A stretch of 64,000 bases of DNA. Source: Pyropia yezoensis (Eukaryota; Rhodophyta; Bangiophyceae; Bangiales; Bangiaceae). The stretch covers positions 6,996,375 through 7,060,374 of the forward strand of contig CM020619.1 in NCBI GenBank assembly GCA_009829735.1. The letters are read 5' to 3'. This document shows positions 48,137 through 58,650 of the stretch, piece after piece. The position numbers were made by a program, and so were the translations under genes. Positions within the stretch are counted from its first letter, which is position 1; each line of letters begins with the position of its first letter. The notes under the pieces were generated by a model that saw nothing but the letters and a program-made list of their open reading frames with translations, was not told the origin of the DNA and searched no databases.

Positions 48137-50070
48137 GCCGACTTGGCGTCCAAATCTGAGGGCGGGGAGGAAGACGACGAGTCCGAGGACGACGTGTCCG
48201 CCTCCTCCGCCGAGGGTGTGGCGACCGCAACGACCGGTCGAGACCCACCCTCGCGGCGTGAACGTACTTCGTTCGTAGCCGACTTCTTACTCGCATTCCT
48301 AACAAGTTGTTGGATGCGTTTACTCAACTTGGGGCAATCATATGCCCAGTGACCATCGGAGTTGCAGTTCCAACACCGATGGTCCGTTCCGGGAGGGGTC
48401 TTCCCAACTGGGGAAGACGAAGAGATACCCTGGGAAGTTCCCACGGCAGCTACCACCCTCTCCTTGCGGATTCGGCGTGCCTCTATCAACTCTCTGGCCT
48501 GGCGCGCCTCCTCCCGTTCCTTGGCCAACTCGGCCTGACGCTCCTGGCGTTGTTCCTCCCGCAACTTGCGGTAGGCCTCGCCTCTGCGATAGGCGAACCT
48601 GGCCAACTCGGCCAGGGTCGCCCGGGCAGTGTTATGCTCCCGGGTCTCCATCCGGACTGACCAATGGAGTCCCTCCACAAACCGACTCTTCACCACAGCT
48701 TGTGGATGAAGAAACCCACAAAGATTGTTGAGCTTACGGACTCGCTCCGCAAACGACAACTCGTCCTCCGCCTCTTCCTGATGGTCTTGCGTAAACTCCT
48801 CGACTTGAGAAGCCAACGCTGCCTCATCAACCATGGCTCTCAACAACCAGTTGACGAGCTCCAAATAGGACGTCACCTCCCCAGCGCCTCCACTTGAGGA
48901 GCTGGGCATGACGGACATAAGTTCTGTCCGGAGGTCGCCCTTCGTAAACTCCTGTAGCATGTAAAAAGCCATGCCTTCACTTATGGCATTGTCGTCACAG
49001 GCTTTTGTGAAACGACGTAGGATCTCAAAGACACGGAGGGGGGGAGTCCCGTCCCACTCCGCTTTGTGCCCAAAAGAATGAAGTGCATTATTCTTGGCAC
49101 GGCCCATGGCTCGGGCCTGGTCAGGACCATACGCCACCGACTTGTTGTGGAGGGCGTAGGTCTCACAGTCAAAGATCCTCTGGTAGACCGGGTTGGCTAC
49201 CTGGATCTTGGGCGGCACCTCACGTTGAGGGAACAGCCGCTGTGGCACTGGGGTAAGCTCACTCTCAGTGCCTGTAGTCCGGCGCGGCGCGCTTGGTGTA
49301 GCCGCCGGCGTTTCCGGGGGGAACTCCCCCGTGAAGGGTGTACGCCCCACCGAGTATGGTGTGGCTCCCTCGTTGGGAGTCACAGGTGTCGCCCCCAGTT
49401 CGGGGCGACCAGAGATAGGCGTAAGGGGGGATTCCCCCTGCGCCTGCGGGCTCGAAAGCCCCAATCCGGTCTGGACATTAAGGCCATCTGGCAAACTCGC
49501 CACAATCTGATTCAGAATAGTATTCGTCATCGTGACCACCAGGTCCGGCAAAGTCTGCCGCAACACATTGGTCGCCTCCCGACGGACAGTTTCCGCGAGG
49601 AGTGGATTGACGACTCCAGTTGAGTCTCGGTCCGCCTCCGGGAGTCCACCTGAGGGGTAACCACGATCCTCAGGGGTCTCAACCGGGGGCATGGGCGCGA
49701 GTCCATCGCCGACCAACGGAGGTCCACCGTCCTCCGAAAGCCTAGTTGGCGACGACTCCAAGCCAAAGTTGGCTCCAACCCGAGTGGAACCCGCGGGGAC
49801 AGTCCTCACCCCTTGGGACGTTCCCGTTGAGTATACCACACGGTGGCCAGACTTCGGCCCCCCCACATCAGAAGTGTCACCCGAGTGAACTCCCGACTGA
49901 GTCGGGGTGGCCTGTTGCCCGCCCGTACTTCCAGTCCTGCTGGCTTGAGGGACCTCTAGTCCCTCTGCGACCCCAGGTAAACCCACCTGTGTCTCACCAG
50001 TATTCAAAGGCACTGAAGTACGTGCGTCACCCGTGTACTCCCCGCACGACGGGGGGTCCGAACTAGCCAT
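48124..50070 (-). CDS. gag: Family A gag polyprotein, intact copy
   Basis: 648 codons from the ATG at 50070 (GCCAACATGGCT, the same context as family B gag) to a TGA that overlaps the pol ATG; a GTG-initiated extension to 50094 is less likely. A low-complexity N-terminus (~1-240) precedes the capsid region (FCFETYAL-like block, RRFTKACDDNAISEGMAFYM, SYLELVNWLLRAM, FVEGLHWSVRME). A long E/R/Q-rich helix (~500-560) and a CCHC knuckle CWNCNSDGHWAYDC (~580) follow, and the C-terminus is acidic and serine-rich. Gag assembles the particle and packages RNA. The capsid region is recognisably related to family B gag, so A and B are sister lineages. Confidence 0.9.
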   Translation of the reverse strand: MASSDPPSCGEYTGDARTSVPLNTGETQVGLPGVAEGLEVPQASRTGSTGGQQATPTQSGVHSGDTSDVGGPKSGHRVVYSTGTSQGVRTVPAGSTRVGANFGLESSPTRLSEDGGPPLVGDGLAPMPPVETPEDRGYPSGGLPEADRDSTGVVNPLLAETVRREATNVLRQTLPDLVVTMTNTILNQIVASLPDGLNVQTGLGLSSPQAQGESPLTPISGRPELGATPVTPNEGATPYSVGRTPFTGEFPPETPAATPSAPRRTTGTESELTPVPQRLFPQREVPPKIQVANPVYQRIFDCETYALHNKSVAYGPDQARAMGRAKNNALHSFGHKAEWDGTPPLRVFEILRRFTKACDDNAISEGMAFYMLQEFTKGDLRTELMSVMPSSSSGGAGEVTSYLELVNWLLRAMVDEAALASQVEEFTQDHQEEAEDELSFAERVRKLNNLCGFLHPQAVVKSRFVEGLHWSVRMETREHNTARATLAELARFAYRRGEAYRKLREEQRQERQAELAKEREEARQARELIEARRIRKERVVAAVGTSQGISSSSPVGKTPPGTDHRCWNCNSDGHWAYDCPKLSKRIQQLVRNASKKSATNEVRSRREGGSRPVVAVATPSAEEADTSSSDSSSSSPPSDLDAKSAGNE

Positions 50071-50169
50071 GTTGGCTGACGATCCGTATGACACGGTCCA
50101 AGACCATCGTTCCTCTGAGACAGAGGGCCCCCTACACCCGGGTGCACCCAGAGGTAAAGTTTACCTCTG

Positions 50170-50187
50170 TCCCCTGCTGCTCCACCA
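50170..50187 (-). promoter_or_regulatory. Primer-binding site, family A
   Basis: On the minus strand TGGTGGAGCAGCAGGGGA lies two bases from the LTR end. It is identical to the family-B PBS, so both families probably use the same tRNA primer. Confidence 0.8.
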
Positions 50188-50189
50188 AA

Positions 50190-50657
50190 TGTGGCAAAAA
50201 CCACTAGCACACATGCACCCAAGTTGGGGCGGTGTGCTAGGGCTGCCTCCCGTGTCGGGGGAACCGGAAGAAGTGCAAGTCGCACACACTCTGTCCCTGT
50301 TGTGGGGCAAACCCCCCACGGACAAACAAGAGGATGGTGTGTGGTCCAACAGCTTCTTGGTCGGGACGGGGACGCAGGGCCAAGCCCCGCTGTCCCTCCC
50401 CTTATCCCCCCAGGGTCCGCTCAGAATCTCGCCACTCAGAATCTCCCACCCCAGCACCTGCCCACCGGGCCACACGAAAATTCAAGACGATAAATGCAGA
50501 AAACCCTCAAATCCAAGTTGGATTTACTACTAAGCTAACTATCCCAAACTTAGGGAATATGGACCCAAATGCAGGGGGAGGAACGGATTAGGCTAGTGGC
50601 CTGCCGCCCCTTGCATGGCACGTGTTGCCCCCCTACCTGGGGGTCAATACTGCCACA
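50190..50657 (-). repeat. Family A 5' LTR (right border of the insertion)
   Basis: 468 bp with TGTGGC...GCCACA ends, flanked on the outside by GGTAC (50658-50662), which matches the duplication at 32519-32523. This LTR drives gag-pol on the minus strand. Confidence 0.9.
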
Positions 50658-50662
50658 GGTAC
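50658..50662 (+). repeat. Target-site duplication GGTAC, right
   Basis: Second copy of the 5-bp duplication flanking the family-A insertion. The DIRS ORF1 frame resumes at 50663. Confidence 0.85.
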
Positions 50663-51190
50663 TGCTCCCTTGCTTGGTCGCAGCAACTGCACTACGACAT
50701 TCTCGACGCCAAGTACAACAAGAACCGCTCCCCCGACGACACGGCCGAGCTCCTCACGTACATCCTCTGCGGCATCAACCGCCTCTATGCCATTGGCGTC
50801 AGCCGGTACTATTACCTCGCCCTCAAGCAGTCCGAGCAGGCGTTGGCCGAGGCGCTCGCCCACTCCGACGCCGTCCCGCGCAACACCCTGCGATAGGACG
50901 GCGCCCGCCGCTACCTCTCCCGCGTCGTCCGCCAGGAGACGCACGCCACCGCCAAGCTTGGCGCCGCCGAGCGGGGCTTCGCCTTCGGCGGCCGCCCCAC
51001 GCGGTCGGGCGGGGCGGGCAGCTCCTCCGGCAACGGCAACTCCGGCTGCACCGGCGGCGGTGCCGGCGGGTGCAACAGCTCCGGGGGCGGAGGCGGGGGC
51101 GAGAGCGGTGGACCGGGCGGCACGCGCGGCGGCAACGACCGGCCGCGCGGCCGCGGAGGGCGAGGGGGGCGCGGTGGCGGCCGCGCCTAG
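50663..51190 (+). pseudogene. DIRS-like element ORF1, 3' part
   Basis: Continues the frame of 31822-32523. 77 codons (AWSQQLHYDILDAKYNKNRS and on) lead to an internal TAG at 50894-50896. The frame then continues open for ~97 further codons to the TAG at 51188. The last ~60 residues are glycine-rich and end in RGG repeats (RPRGRGGRGGRGGGRA), a likely nucleic-acid-binding tail typical of gag-like proteins. The internal TAG sits where a glutamine would read well. The gene is broken by both the family-A insertion and, under the standard code, this amber codon. Confidence 0.7.
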
Positions 51191-53108
51191 GTTTCGACCT
51201 ACCGTCGGGCGGCATGGCCTCCCGCCCGGCGCTCCCAGGTCCAGAGGCAACGACGCGGCTCCCCCCTCGTCCGCGCCACCGGCGGTCGACACGACCCGAC
51301 AACACGCCGACGGTGCCGGTCTTCGCAGCGCTGCGCGCCGCTCTCCCCGAGTAGCGCAAACTGCGTGCGTCGGCCTGGGTGCTCGACACGATCGAGCACG
51401 GCGTGAAGATCGATTGGACCGAGACCCCTCGCGCTTTCGAGCGCGGGAGTACCCAATGGGCGCGGACGACACGGCCTTCGTGCGACAAGAGATGGCGCAG
51501 GAACTTCAGGAGGGCTACATCGAGGAAGTAACCTCCCCCGCCGCCATCTCAAAACTGGTGTGCATTTCATCGGCCTTTGTGGCGCACACGGGCCACTAGC
51601 CCCGCGCAGTCTTCGACTTAAGCCACCCCAACGACTACCAGGACAACGCCTCATGCAAGTACGAGACTTTGCAAGAGTTGGCCCAAGTCCTGCGCCCTGG
51701 CGACGCGCTCCTTTTCTGGGATATTCGGGACGCCTACCACCACCTGACGATCCACCCCGCGGACCGTACCTACCTCGCCTTCAGGACGCTGGGCCGAGTC
51801 TTCGTGCCCGTCACGATGCCGTTCGGCCTGCGCATCGCCCCCCGCACCTGGACGAAAGTGTGCCATCCGGTGGTCGGCGCCCTGCGGGCGCTCGGCTTCC
51901 GGATAATCGCCTACGTGGACGATTTTGGGGGGGCGCCGCCGGCCCCCCCCGGCGGGGCGGCGACCCCCGAGCAAGCCGCGGCTGCCTTCCTGCTGTAGGG
52001 CGCCTTGCTGGCGCGGCTGGGGCTGCTGCTTCACCCCGTCAAGGGCACCCGCGATGGGCCTACGTCAATGCCGCTCCTGGGCCACACCATCGACACGGCG
52101 GCGGGCTTCTTCCTGTTGCCCAAGGAGCGCGTCGACAAGGTGGTGTCTCTCGCCCGCGCGCTGTCTCGCCACGCGGCCGCGCACGAGTGCTGGGTCAACT
52201 TTCGGGCCCTCCGCCGATTCTGCGGTACGGCAGTGTCTACCACGCTGTCCGTCCCCCCCGCGCGGTTCCACCTCCGCAGCCTGTTCACCGCCATGAACGT
52301 CCGCCACCCGCGCTCGGGCGACACCCGCCTCGGGGCGCAGGCGGTGCGGGACCCGCAATGGTGGGTCGACCTAGAGGCCAACGCCGCCCCCGGGCGCCCC
52401 ATCTGGCCTGGCGCGGCGACGCTGCAGCTGGACATGGATGCCAGCGGGCTGGGGTGGGGTGCGGTGCTGGGCGGTTTGATGGAGGCGCGCGGGTACCACG
52501 GATCCCTGCGTTCCGGCCTCCACATCAACGTCCTCGAGCTGGGCGCCATCACGCTGGCGCTCCGCTCTTTCCGGCACAGCATCCCGCCGGGCACGATCAT
52601 CCGCCTCCGCACCGACTGGATGGTGGCGCTCGACGTGATCAAGGCCACCTCCTCCTGCTCCCCAGTGCTCATGAACGAGTACCGGCAGCTGCACGACCTC
52701 TGCGCAGCTATGGACGTGGAGCTGCGGGTGGAGCACGTCTCGTCCGCCCTCAACGAGTGGGCGGACCGCTTGTCACGCGAGAACGACACCACGGACTGGA
52801 CGCTGCGCGACGACACGTGGTTGGTGTTGGATGACGAGTTTGGGCCCCACACGATCGACCTGTTCGCGACGGACCTGAACGCGCGCTGCCGGCGCTTCTA
52901 CGCCAAGTGCCAGGCCCCCGGGGCGGCGGGTGTCAACGCCTTGCGCCAAGAGTGGACGGGGGAGAACGCCTGGGAGAACCCGCCGTTCCACCTCATGGGC
53001 CCCGTCGTCGCCAAGATCGTCCCGTCGGGCGCGACGGTCACGCTGATCGCCCCGGTATGGCGCGCCCAGGCGTGGTGGGCCCGGGCCCTCGAGGCGGCGA
53101 CCGAGTGA
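51191..53108 (+). pseudogene. DIRS-like RT / RNase H / methyltransferase-like polyprotein
   Basis: The order and motifs are those of DIRS-type elements. The RT has PRAVFDLSHPND, LLFWDIRDAYHHL, MPFGLRIAP and the catalytic IIAYVDDF (51905-51930). RNase H has LDMDASGLGWGAVLGG, LHINVLELGAI, a TDWMVAL block and ALNEWADRLSR. The end of the DIRS N6-adenine methyltransferase-like region follows, with ENPPF at ~52975 and LIAPVWRAQAWW. The frame has internal TAG codons at 51352, 51597 and 51996 and a one-base loss in a G run at ~51441 (GERG/EYPMG junction). It ends at a TGA at 53106. Under the standard code it is a pseudogene. Confidence 0.85.
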
Positions 53109-54307
53109 CGCCTCCTCCCGCCCCAGGCGGGGGTGTCCACCCATGGCTCGCGGTCCACGCCGGCGCCGCAGCCTTTTTGGCTGACTGCGGTCTTCCGCTT
53201 CGCGGGAACGCGGCGCTGCGCAACGACAGGGTCCGGTGGCAGCTGCTGTTCTCCCGTCTGATTGCCCCCGTGGCGTCCCAGACGCACGACCCGCAGGCCA
53301 CGGCGGCGCTGCTCACCCGCGGGTACCGTCCGAACACGCAGCTGTCATACATGTTGAAATTCCGAGCCTTCCTCACCTACTGCGAGCGGCACGGGCGGGC
53401 CCCCTTGCCGGCCGACCCGACGACGATGGTGGGCTACGTCCTGTGGGAGCAGCAGCGCGACGTCTTGGCGCCGCCCTCGCTGACCAAGTACATCTCCGCC
53501 GTCTCCTCCGTCCACGAAATTGCGAACTACCCCGACCCCAGCGCGCACTTCCTGGTGAAGCTGGCGGTGCACGGCTACCGCGCCTGTGCCCTCGAGGAGG
53601 CTGGCAGGGAGCTCTCACTGCAGCGGATGCCGCTGCCCGCTAACTTCATCTTGCAGGTTTGCGACATTGGCTTGTCCACCCCCGACGCGCTGCTCCGGGT
53701 GCAGTGCGCCGGGCTGGAGCTCGGGTTCTTGCTGTTCAACCGCCCCGGCGCCGCCGCGTGCATGCGGCAAAAGGACGTGAGGTTAACCCCCCACGGCATG
53801 GAGCTGCAAGTCGTGGACTTTAAGCTCGCGCTGCGCACCGGGCGGGAGCGGCACGCGTTCACCACTCCCATCAACTGCAACCCGCAGGTGCCGGACAAGC
53901 CGGCCGCGCTGGTGCGCCACGTCTTGTAGCAGCACGTTGCTGCAGGGCGTCGCCCCGACCACATGCTGTTCGCCGACCCACACCTGCCGCCGCCCGTGCG
54001 CGAGTTCTACCTTGCCGCGCGCGTCACCAACGTGTGGATGAAGCGCCTGCTGCAGCTCTCGCCGGTGCCGGTGCCGCTGGGCGAGGTCTATCAGGGGCAC
54101 TCCTTGCGCAGCGGCGCGGCGTCGGAGGCGTACGCCATCGGCGTCCCCCTGCCCATGGTCTTTGAGATGCTGGGGCACGCCTCCCTCGAGACCACCGTGC
54201 GCGCCTACATCAAGACGCGCTGGAGCCCCTCGGCAACGGTCCGGGCTTTCGGCCCGGTCAACCAGCTGCTTTGGGGGAGCTGGTCTGGCCTGCATCGTGG
54301 GAATTAA
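53109..54307 (+). pseudogene. DIRS-like tyrosine recombinase
   Basis: The frame is open from upstream of 53109 (overlapping the RT ORF) to a TAA at 54305. The N-terminal SAM-like core-binding part includes TRGYRPNTQLSYMLKFRAF. The catalytic part has the first arginine in LLFNRPGAAACMRQKDV, H-x-x-R as HSLRSGAAS, the second H in LGHASLETTV and the nucleophile Y in RAYI. Tyrosine recombinases replace integrase in DIRS elements and insert a circular DNA without target-site duplication. One internal TAG at 53927 separates the two halves (ALVRHVL, then QHVAAG). All four catalytic positions are present. The start is not fixed, because several in-frame starts overlap the RT frame. Confidence 0.82.
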
Positions 54308-56190
54308 AATGTCACGTTTATTGGCGCTACCCCCATCGGCTCCCTTGCTGGTTAACTGCCCGTGTTACTAAACTTCGCCGCTTTGGTCACTCCGATAGTC
54401 CACGGACCAACAGAGGTCTCCCTTGGCTTTATCTGATTGGCTGTCGCTTCGTTTGAAGAGTGTGCGACTTCGCTCCGTAACGTTGCATTATAGTCCATTG
54501 TCCGATAGTCAGGTTGGTGGGTACCCCATAACAGTGGCTATGATCCGTACCAAGCCTGCTGGGATGGAGGGTTTCGATATGCATCGATTTGCCAATCCCA
54601 CCCATCGCTGTGATGGAGTCCCGCCGGCACAGAAAGTCCGTGCATCAATCGGCTGTGCAGAAGACAGGGTCAATCAAAAAGGCGCCACTCCGTAAGGGCA
54701 CGTCCAACGACAGGCTTTCCGACCGTCTAAGGGGTCGTTCAAATGTCAATGTGGCGGGTGCTCATTGGCGCGTGGAGCTTTCCGAGCTCTCTTTCCGATC
54801 TTCCCCGTTCAGGCCCACGGGAATTTCGTGAAACGGGCCCCAGAGCGTGAAGTCGAGATTGGGCTCGGGATGAACGAACACCCCCGACTTCTTTTTCTGG
54901 GCACCAGTCGGCGCATGAATCTTGTCGTTGCTGTAAAGAAAGGCTGTCAGCAACTCGTGCTCGCCTCGTTTCAGGCCGAACGTGCGGCCGAAGCGGGGTC
55001 AATCTGGTACAGCCGGAACACGTTCCCTGATTAGAGAGATGTTATTGTGCGCGGTCCGGCATACGCGTGGCACAGTTTCGTTGGTGTGGGCAAAAAAAAA
55101 AAAGCAACCGCGATTGCAACGAGCTCGCACTGGTGGGGTTCTCGGGGTGGGCAACATCAGGTGGAACAGGGGCCGATGAGAATGGGTGGTCCAATACACA
55201 CACATGTCACGAGGGGGTCGCGAGGAGCAAAGCCGAAGGGGCACGTGTGAGGCCACGTAGCGTGGCAAGGCGCGCCACGACGTACGCTGTGGCGTGCACT
55301 CTCCTGCGAGGGATGTGTGCGAGCCGACTGCCGTGTCGACAGTGTGGCTGGACCATTGCGAGGGGGGTGGCATACAGTGCTTGTGAGGCCCGCTTTGTGT
55401 AGGCGCTGCGCCACAAGCTCTCTGGGCTCGCCCCCAAGTCTCAGGCGTGCGATACGACCCTGGGGGGTCGGGGTGTCTCGCGTGGCTTGCGTTGCGCCGG
55501 GGCGGCGCACAGCGCCCGTGGTCGCAACCGCGAAAGGGGCTCGTCGACTGCGCGCTACGTCCTTCAATCATGAAGCGCTTTGCGCGCAGCGCACGTTGGC
55601 ATCGTTGTGACAGCCTCTTGGATTGTATCCGCCGGGGCGCCAGGCGCCCTTGGTAGTAGAGTAGGTGGTACGACGCGTGGATGCGGGCGTCATCTATGAT
55701 TGCTCGACAGGAGCGACACACGCGATGACCGAGCAGGATTCCGAGACAGCCAATGAGAAAATGACAATGCATGTGAAGTGCCTCGACACGACCCCCCCGC
55801 CCCCGCCTAGCTCCTCCTAAAATACGCTGCGGTTGGTCCTTTCTGCCGATCATTTGTTTGCGCCAAATCGAGGTCGCCTGCGGGGAGCGCGCCGATTGGC
55901 AGAGGTCACCTGCCCAGAGGTGTAGGTGCAGTTGACTTGCCTGCGGTCCTTCACGCCTCTCTGTGGTTGTAGCGTGAGTAACTTGGTGGGTCGAACAGTG
56001 ACGGCCGGGGTGCCCCGGCCGCAAGTGCTGTCAATCGACCCCTCCCCCCTGCGCCGTCCACAACCGGTGGGGTTGACATTGTCAGTCCATGTCCACCCCC
56101 TTCGCGGCGTCCACCACCAACACCAATCCGTGTCCCGCGCGGGGCCGCATTTGGCGGGGGCCGCCTTGCGCTGCCCCCCCCCCCCATGTC
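54308..56190. other. Non-coding region; right end of the DIRS-like element not delimited
   Basis: Moderate GC to ~55050, then GC-rich. It includes an A12 run at 55092-55103. No protein domain was recognised in any frame; the long minus-strand frame at 54999-56024 has no family features. The terminal repeats of the DIRS-like element should lie here, but I could not match them to the left flank by eye. Confidence 0.4.
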
Positions 56191-56660
56191 CAACAACGCT
56201 GGTGGGCTTCTGTGCGTGCATGCCTCCCTCCCCGCCTGTGCCACGGGTCGCGATTTTGGGCTCGCGTGCGGGGCCGCATTCGGCCACCCCCCCCCCCCCC
56301 CCCCCGTCGACCAAAGCTGGTGGCCTCCTGGACGTGTGTGCCCCCCGCACACCTCCGCTAGGGGTCGCGACTTGGGCTCCCAGGCGGGGCCACGCTTGGC
56401 GCCCCCCCCACCCTCCCCCCTTCCAACATTGCTGGTGGCCTCCTGGGCATGGGTGCCCCCCCGGCGCCTCCCTCTCAAGGATTGCGGGGTAGGCTCCTGT
56501 GTGGGGCGGAACTCTTCCCCCCCCCTTCCCCCCCCCCCATCCAACAACGCGGATGGCCTCTGGGCCCCCCCCCCCTCGAGCCCCCCCTGGGCGCGGTACC
56601 TGGTGTGGGGCGGCCTGTCTTGGCCCCCCCTGCCAACCCACCTACGACAACGCACTCCTA
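56191..56660. repeat. ~117-bp minisatellite with long C tracts
   Basis: Units starting near 56191, 56310, 56424 and 56542 share a caaca-cgctggtggcctcctggg start, a ggtcgcgacttggg...ggcggggcc middle and a run of 8-24 C at the end. A partial unit may precede 56191. The G-rich strand is a strong quadruplex candidate. Frames across it give only G/P-rich sequence. Confidence 0.8.
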
Positions 56661-57870
56661 GGCCTTCACCCCACTCTCGACGCTCTTCTGCCGGCCCAGC
56701 GTCGCCTCCCGTGCGGGAACGCTCGTCGGTAGGGAAAGGCTGGCCGCGTTGCGCAACGACACGCCACGGCCGCCCCTGCGTTGGGCCGTACCCCTTAGTT
56801 GTGGTGCTGGGGGGCGACAACCCTTCCTACCTTCTGTGCTGTGGAGGGTGCGACGAGGCCGCCTTTGGCACCCCTTCCCTCTATGTGCACCAAACTTCTT
56901 CAGGCGACGAACGCGGGGGCGGCAGGGCAAGCTGTCCAGCAACGGCGCCCGAAGCGCCAGCGTGAACAGTGGAGAAGGGCCCCCTTCGGCGACCACGCCG
57001 CTTGCGTGCGTTCTTCGTGTTGAGGGGTAACGCGGCGACGAGCGTGCCGCCTTTTCCGACGCTCTAGTGACCATGGAGGTCGACTGCGCTGGTGGTGGTG
57101 TGAGGGCTGGCGGTGATGGGCGTCGCCCAGACGAGCGCGGTGGCTTCTGGGGCGGTGGTTGTCGCTGTCGTGGGGGCTGGCGCGGCGTTAGTGGGGGCGA
57201 CGGGGGCCGCTGCCCGGGTGGTGGACGCGAGTCGGACGCGTATGTAACGCGAGCGCACAAGCATCGGGGTGCGCGACGGCCCTGTTCTGCGTGTCGGCAC
57301 CCGTAGATCACGGACGGATCGCGCTTGGAGGCCGTGGCCGGGGCGTCGTTGGGCGAGGCGGACAAGCTAGCCAACCCCGCGCGCCGCTCTCCGCGGGGGC
57401 CATTTCCCCGTTTACCGCTTCGCATCCTGCGTCGAGGAGCTGGCCGGGGCCGAGCAAGCGGCCCGTCGTGGAGCCAGCGACGCCAACGGGCGTACCAATC
57501 GAGGCCACGGGGACAACGAAGGCGATGGTGGGGGTGCGAAAGTCGGAAACGGGCGGCTCGTCTCCGACGACGATAAGAGGGCGAGCGGCGGTGTCTGATC
57601 TGGCGGCGACGACCGCGGCGGCGGCGGCGGCCGGGCCGGCGGCAACGATAGGCGCGCCGGGGCCGAGGACGGGCGCGCCGGCGGCGACGATGGAGGCACC
57701 GGCGTGGGGCTCCCTCAAGATCGTCCTGCGGGTGAAAGAGGTGGTACAGCGCCCGCCGTCGGTGGTGGCAACTCCCCGTTCGCTCTGGCTGTTCAAGGTG
57801 GTCGAGATCCCCGGCCGACTGGTGCCCCGGTGACGGCCGTCGCCGATGTGCTCACCAACCCCGTGGCTGC
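56661..57870. other. GC-rich region without a convincing gene
   Basis: Overlapping A/G/R-rich frames on both strands, including a 180-codon plus-strand frame (57291-57833) and a 226-codon minus-strand frame (57308-57988). Neither shows a recognisable domain. I make no gene call. Confidence 0.4.
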
Positions 57871-58444
57871 TGCAGCATCCCTGGCCATGACTTGGCGTCG
57901 ACCCGGGACGGCGACCAAGGGACACCAGGTGCCAGAACACGCCCGCCGTGTGGTCATGGCTGGCGGCCGTGGCCCCTGCCCAGCACAAAGATGCGGTGGA
58001 CTACGCTACCCACACGTGTGAGCGGGGCTTCTCATGGGTTTTTGCACAATTGTGAGGGACTTGATCTGAGAGTAATTGAGTGTAAGATTAGTGAGGGAGA
58101 ATAGAACTAGTAGTGATAGTGGCCTCCGACCTGACGAGGTTTGACTCGGGTCGGGGCCACTCGGGGGTAAGGGGGGAGCTACCTGGCCAACGTGCCGAGG
58201 CTCCCTCAGATGCACGTTAAGAGGGACAGCGAGGCGCCCTTGGCCCGCGCCCTCAGGGAAAAAAGACAACTGCGCGTTTGCTTTCCTCTTCCCCGTGTGC
58301 ACAACCGTGCGGATCTGTCGGCCCTGCCGACAGGCAAGTGAAGCAATAGGCATACCACTCTCGTAGTTCCCCCTTCTGTGCTACCTGTCCCTTTCCCCCG
58401 ACGGATACTGACACGTATCCGAGAGGATCGAGTTCTTTACCACA
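57871..58444 (+). repeat. Family B LTR, diverged third copy
   Basis: 574 bp, beginning TGCAGCATCC and ending ACCACA, with many substitutions against 4585-5155. It keeps the LTR hairpin (58118-58161). The PBS that follows is altered in its first positions (TATGGAGCAGC where TGGTGGAGCAGC is expected), so this copy is older and probably defective. Confidence 0.82.
58118..58161. repeat. Family B LTR hairpin, third copy
   Basis: Diverged copy of the structure at 4832-4875, still largely paired. Confidence 0.65.
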
Positions 58445-58650
58445 TATTTTATGGAGCAGCAGGGGATTGGAGTCCTTGAGGAAAGACGTTCGGGAGCAGC
58501 GGCTCGCTTGCTTTTGTTCTGTCTTCTGTGGTTTGGGAATTATTTGTCTCCGTTCAGGGGAATCCCATTCCTTGCTCTCGAACCCTTTTCTTGTGGTCTG
58601 ACGATCTTTGGACACGCAGGCAACTGGACTGTTGATGTCGAGAGACCAAC

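Larger units (their letters stand above)
32524..50657 (-). mobile_element. Family-A Ty3/gypsy insertion, shown twice around an assembly gap
   Basis: Outer LTRs (32524-32990 and 50190-50657) are flanked by GGTAC on both sides, so this is one insertion event into the DIRS ORF1. In between, the element appears twice with a constant 8,751-bp offset, separated by exactly 500 N. A single element would be about 9.4 kb: 5' LTR, PBS, gag, frameshift site, pol (all minus strand), antisense ORF (plus strand), polypurine tract, 3' LTR. I think the duplication is an assembly artefact (see findings). Confidence 0.85.

Noticed and set aside
54999..56024. 341-codon minus-strand frame
   Set aside because: No domain, starts at a non-ATG codon and crosses an A12 run as a string of phenylalanines; it looks like chance.
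57291..57833. 180-codon A/G/T-rich frame upstream of the third B LTR
   Set aside because: No motif; an overlapping minus-strand frame of similar quality exists, so neither can be preferred.
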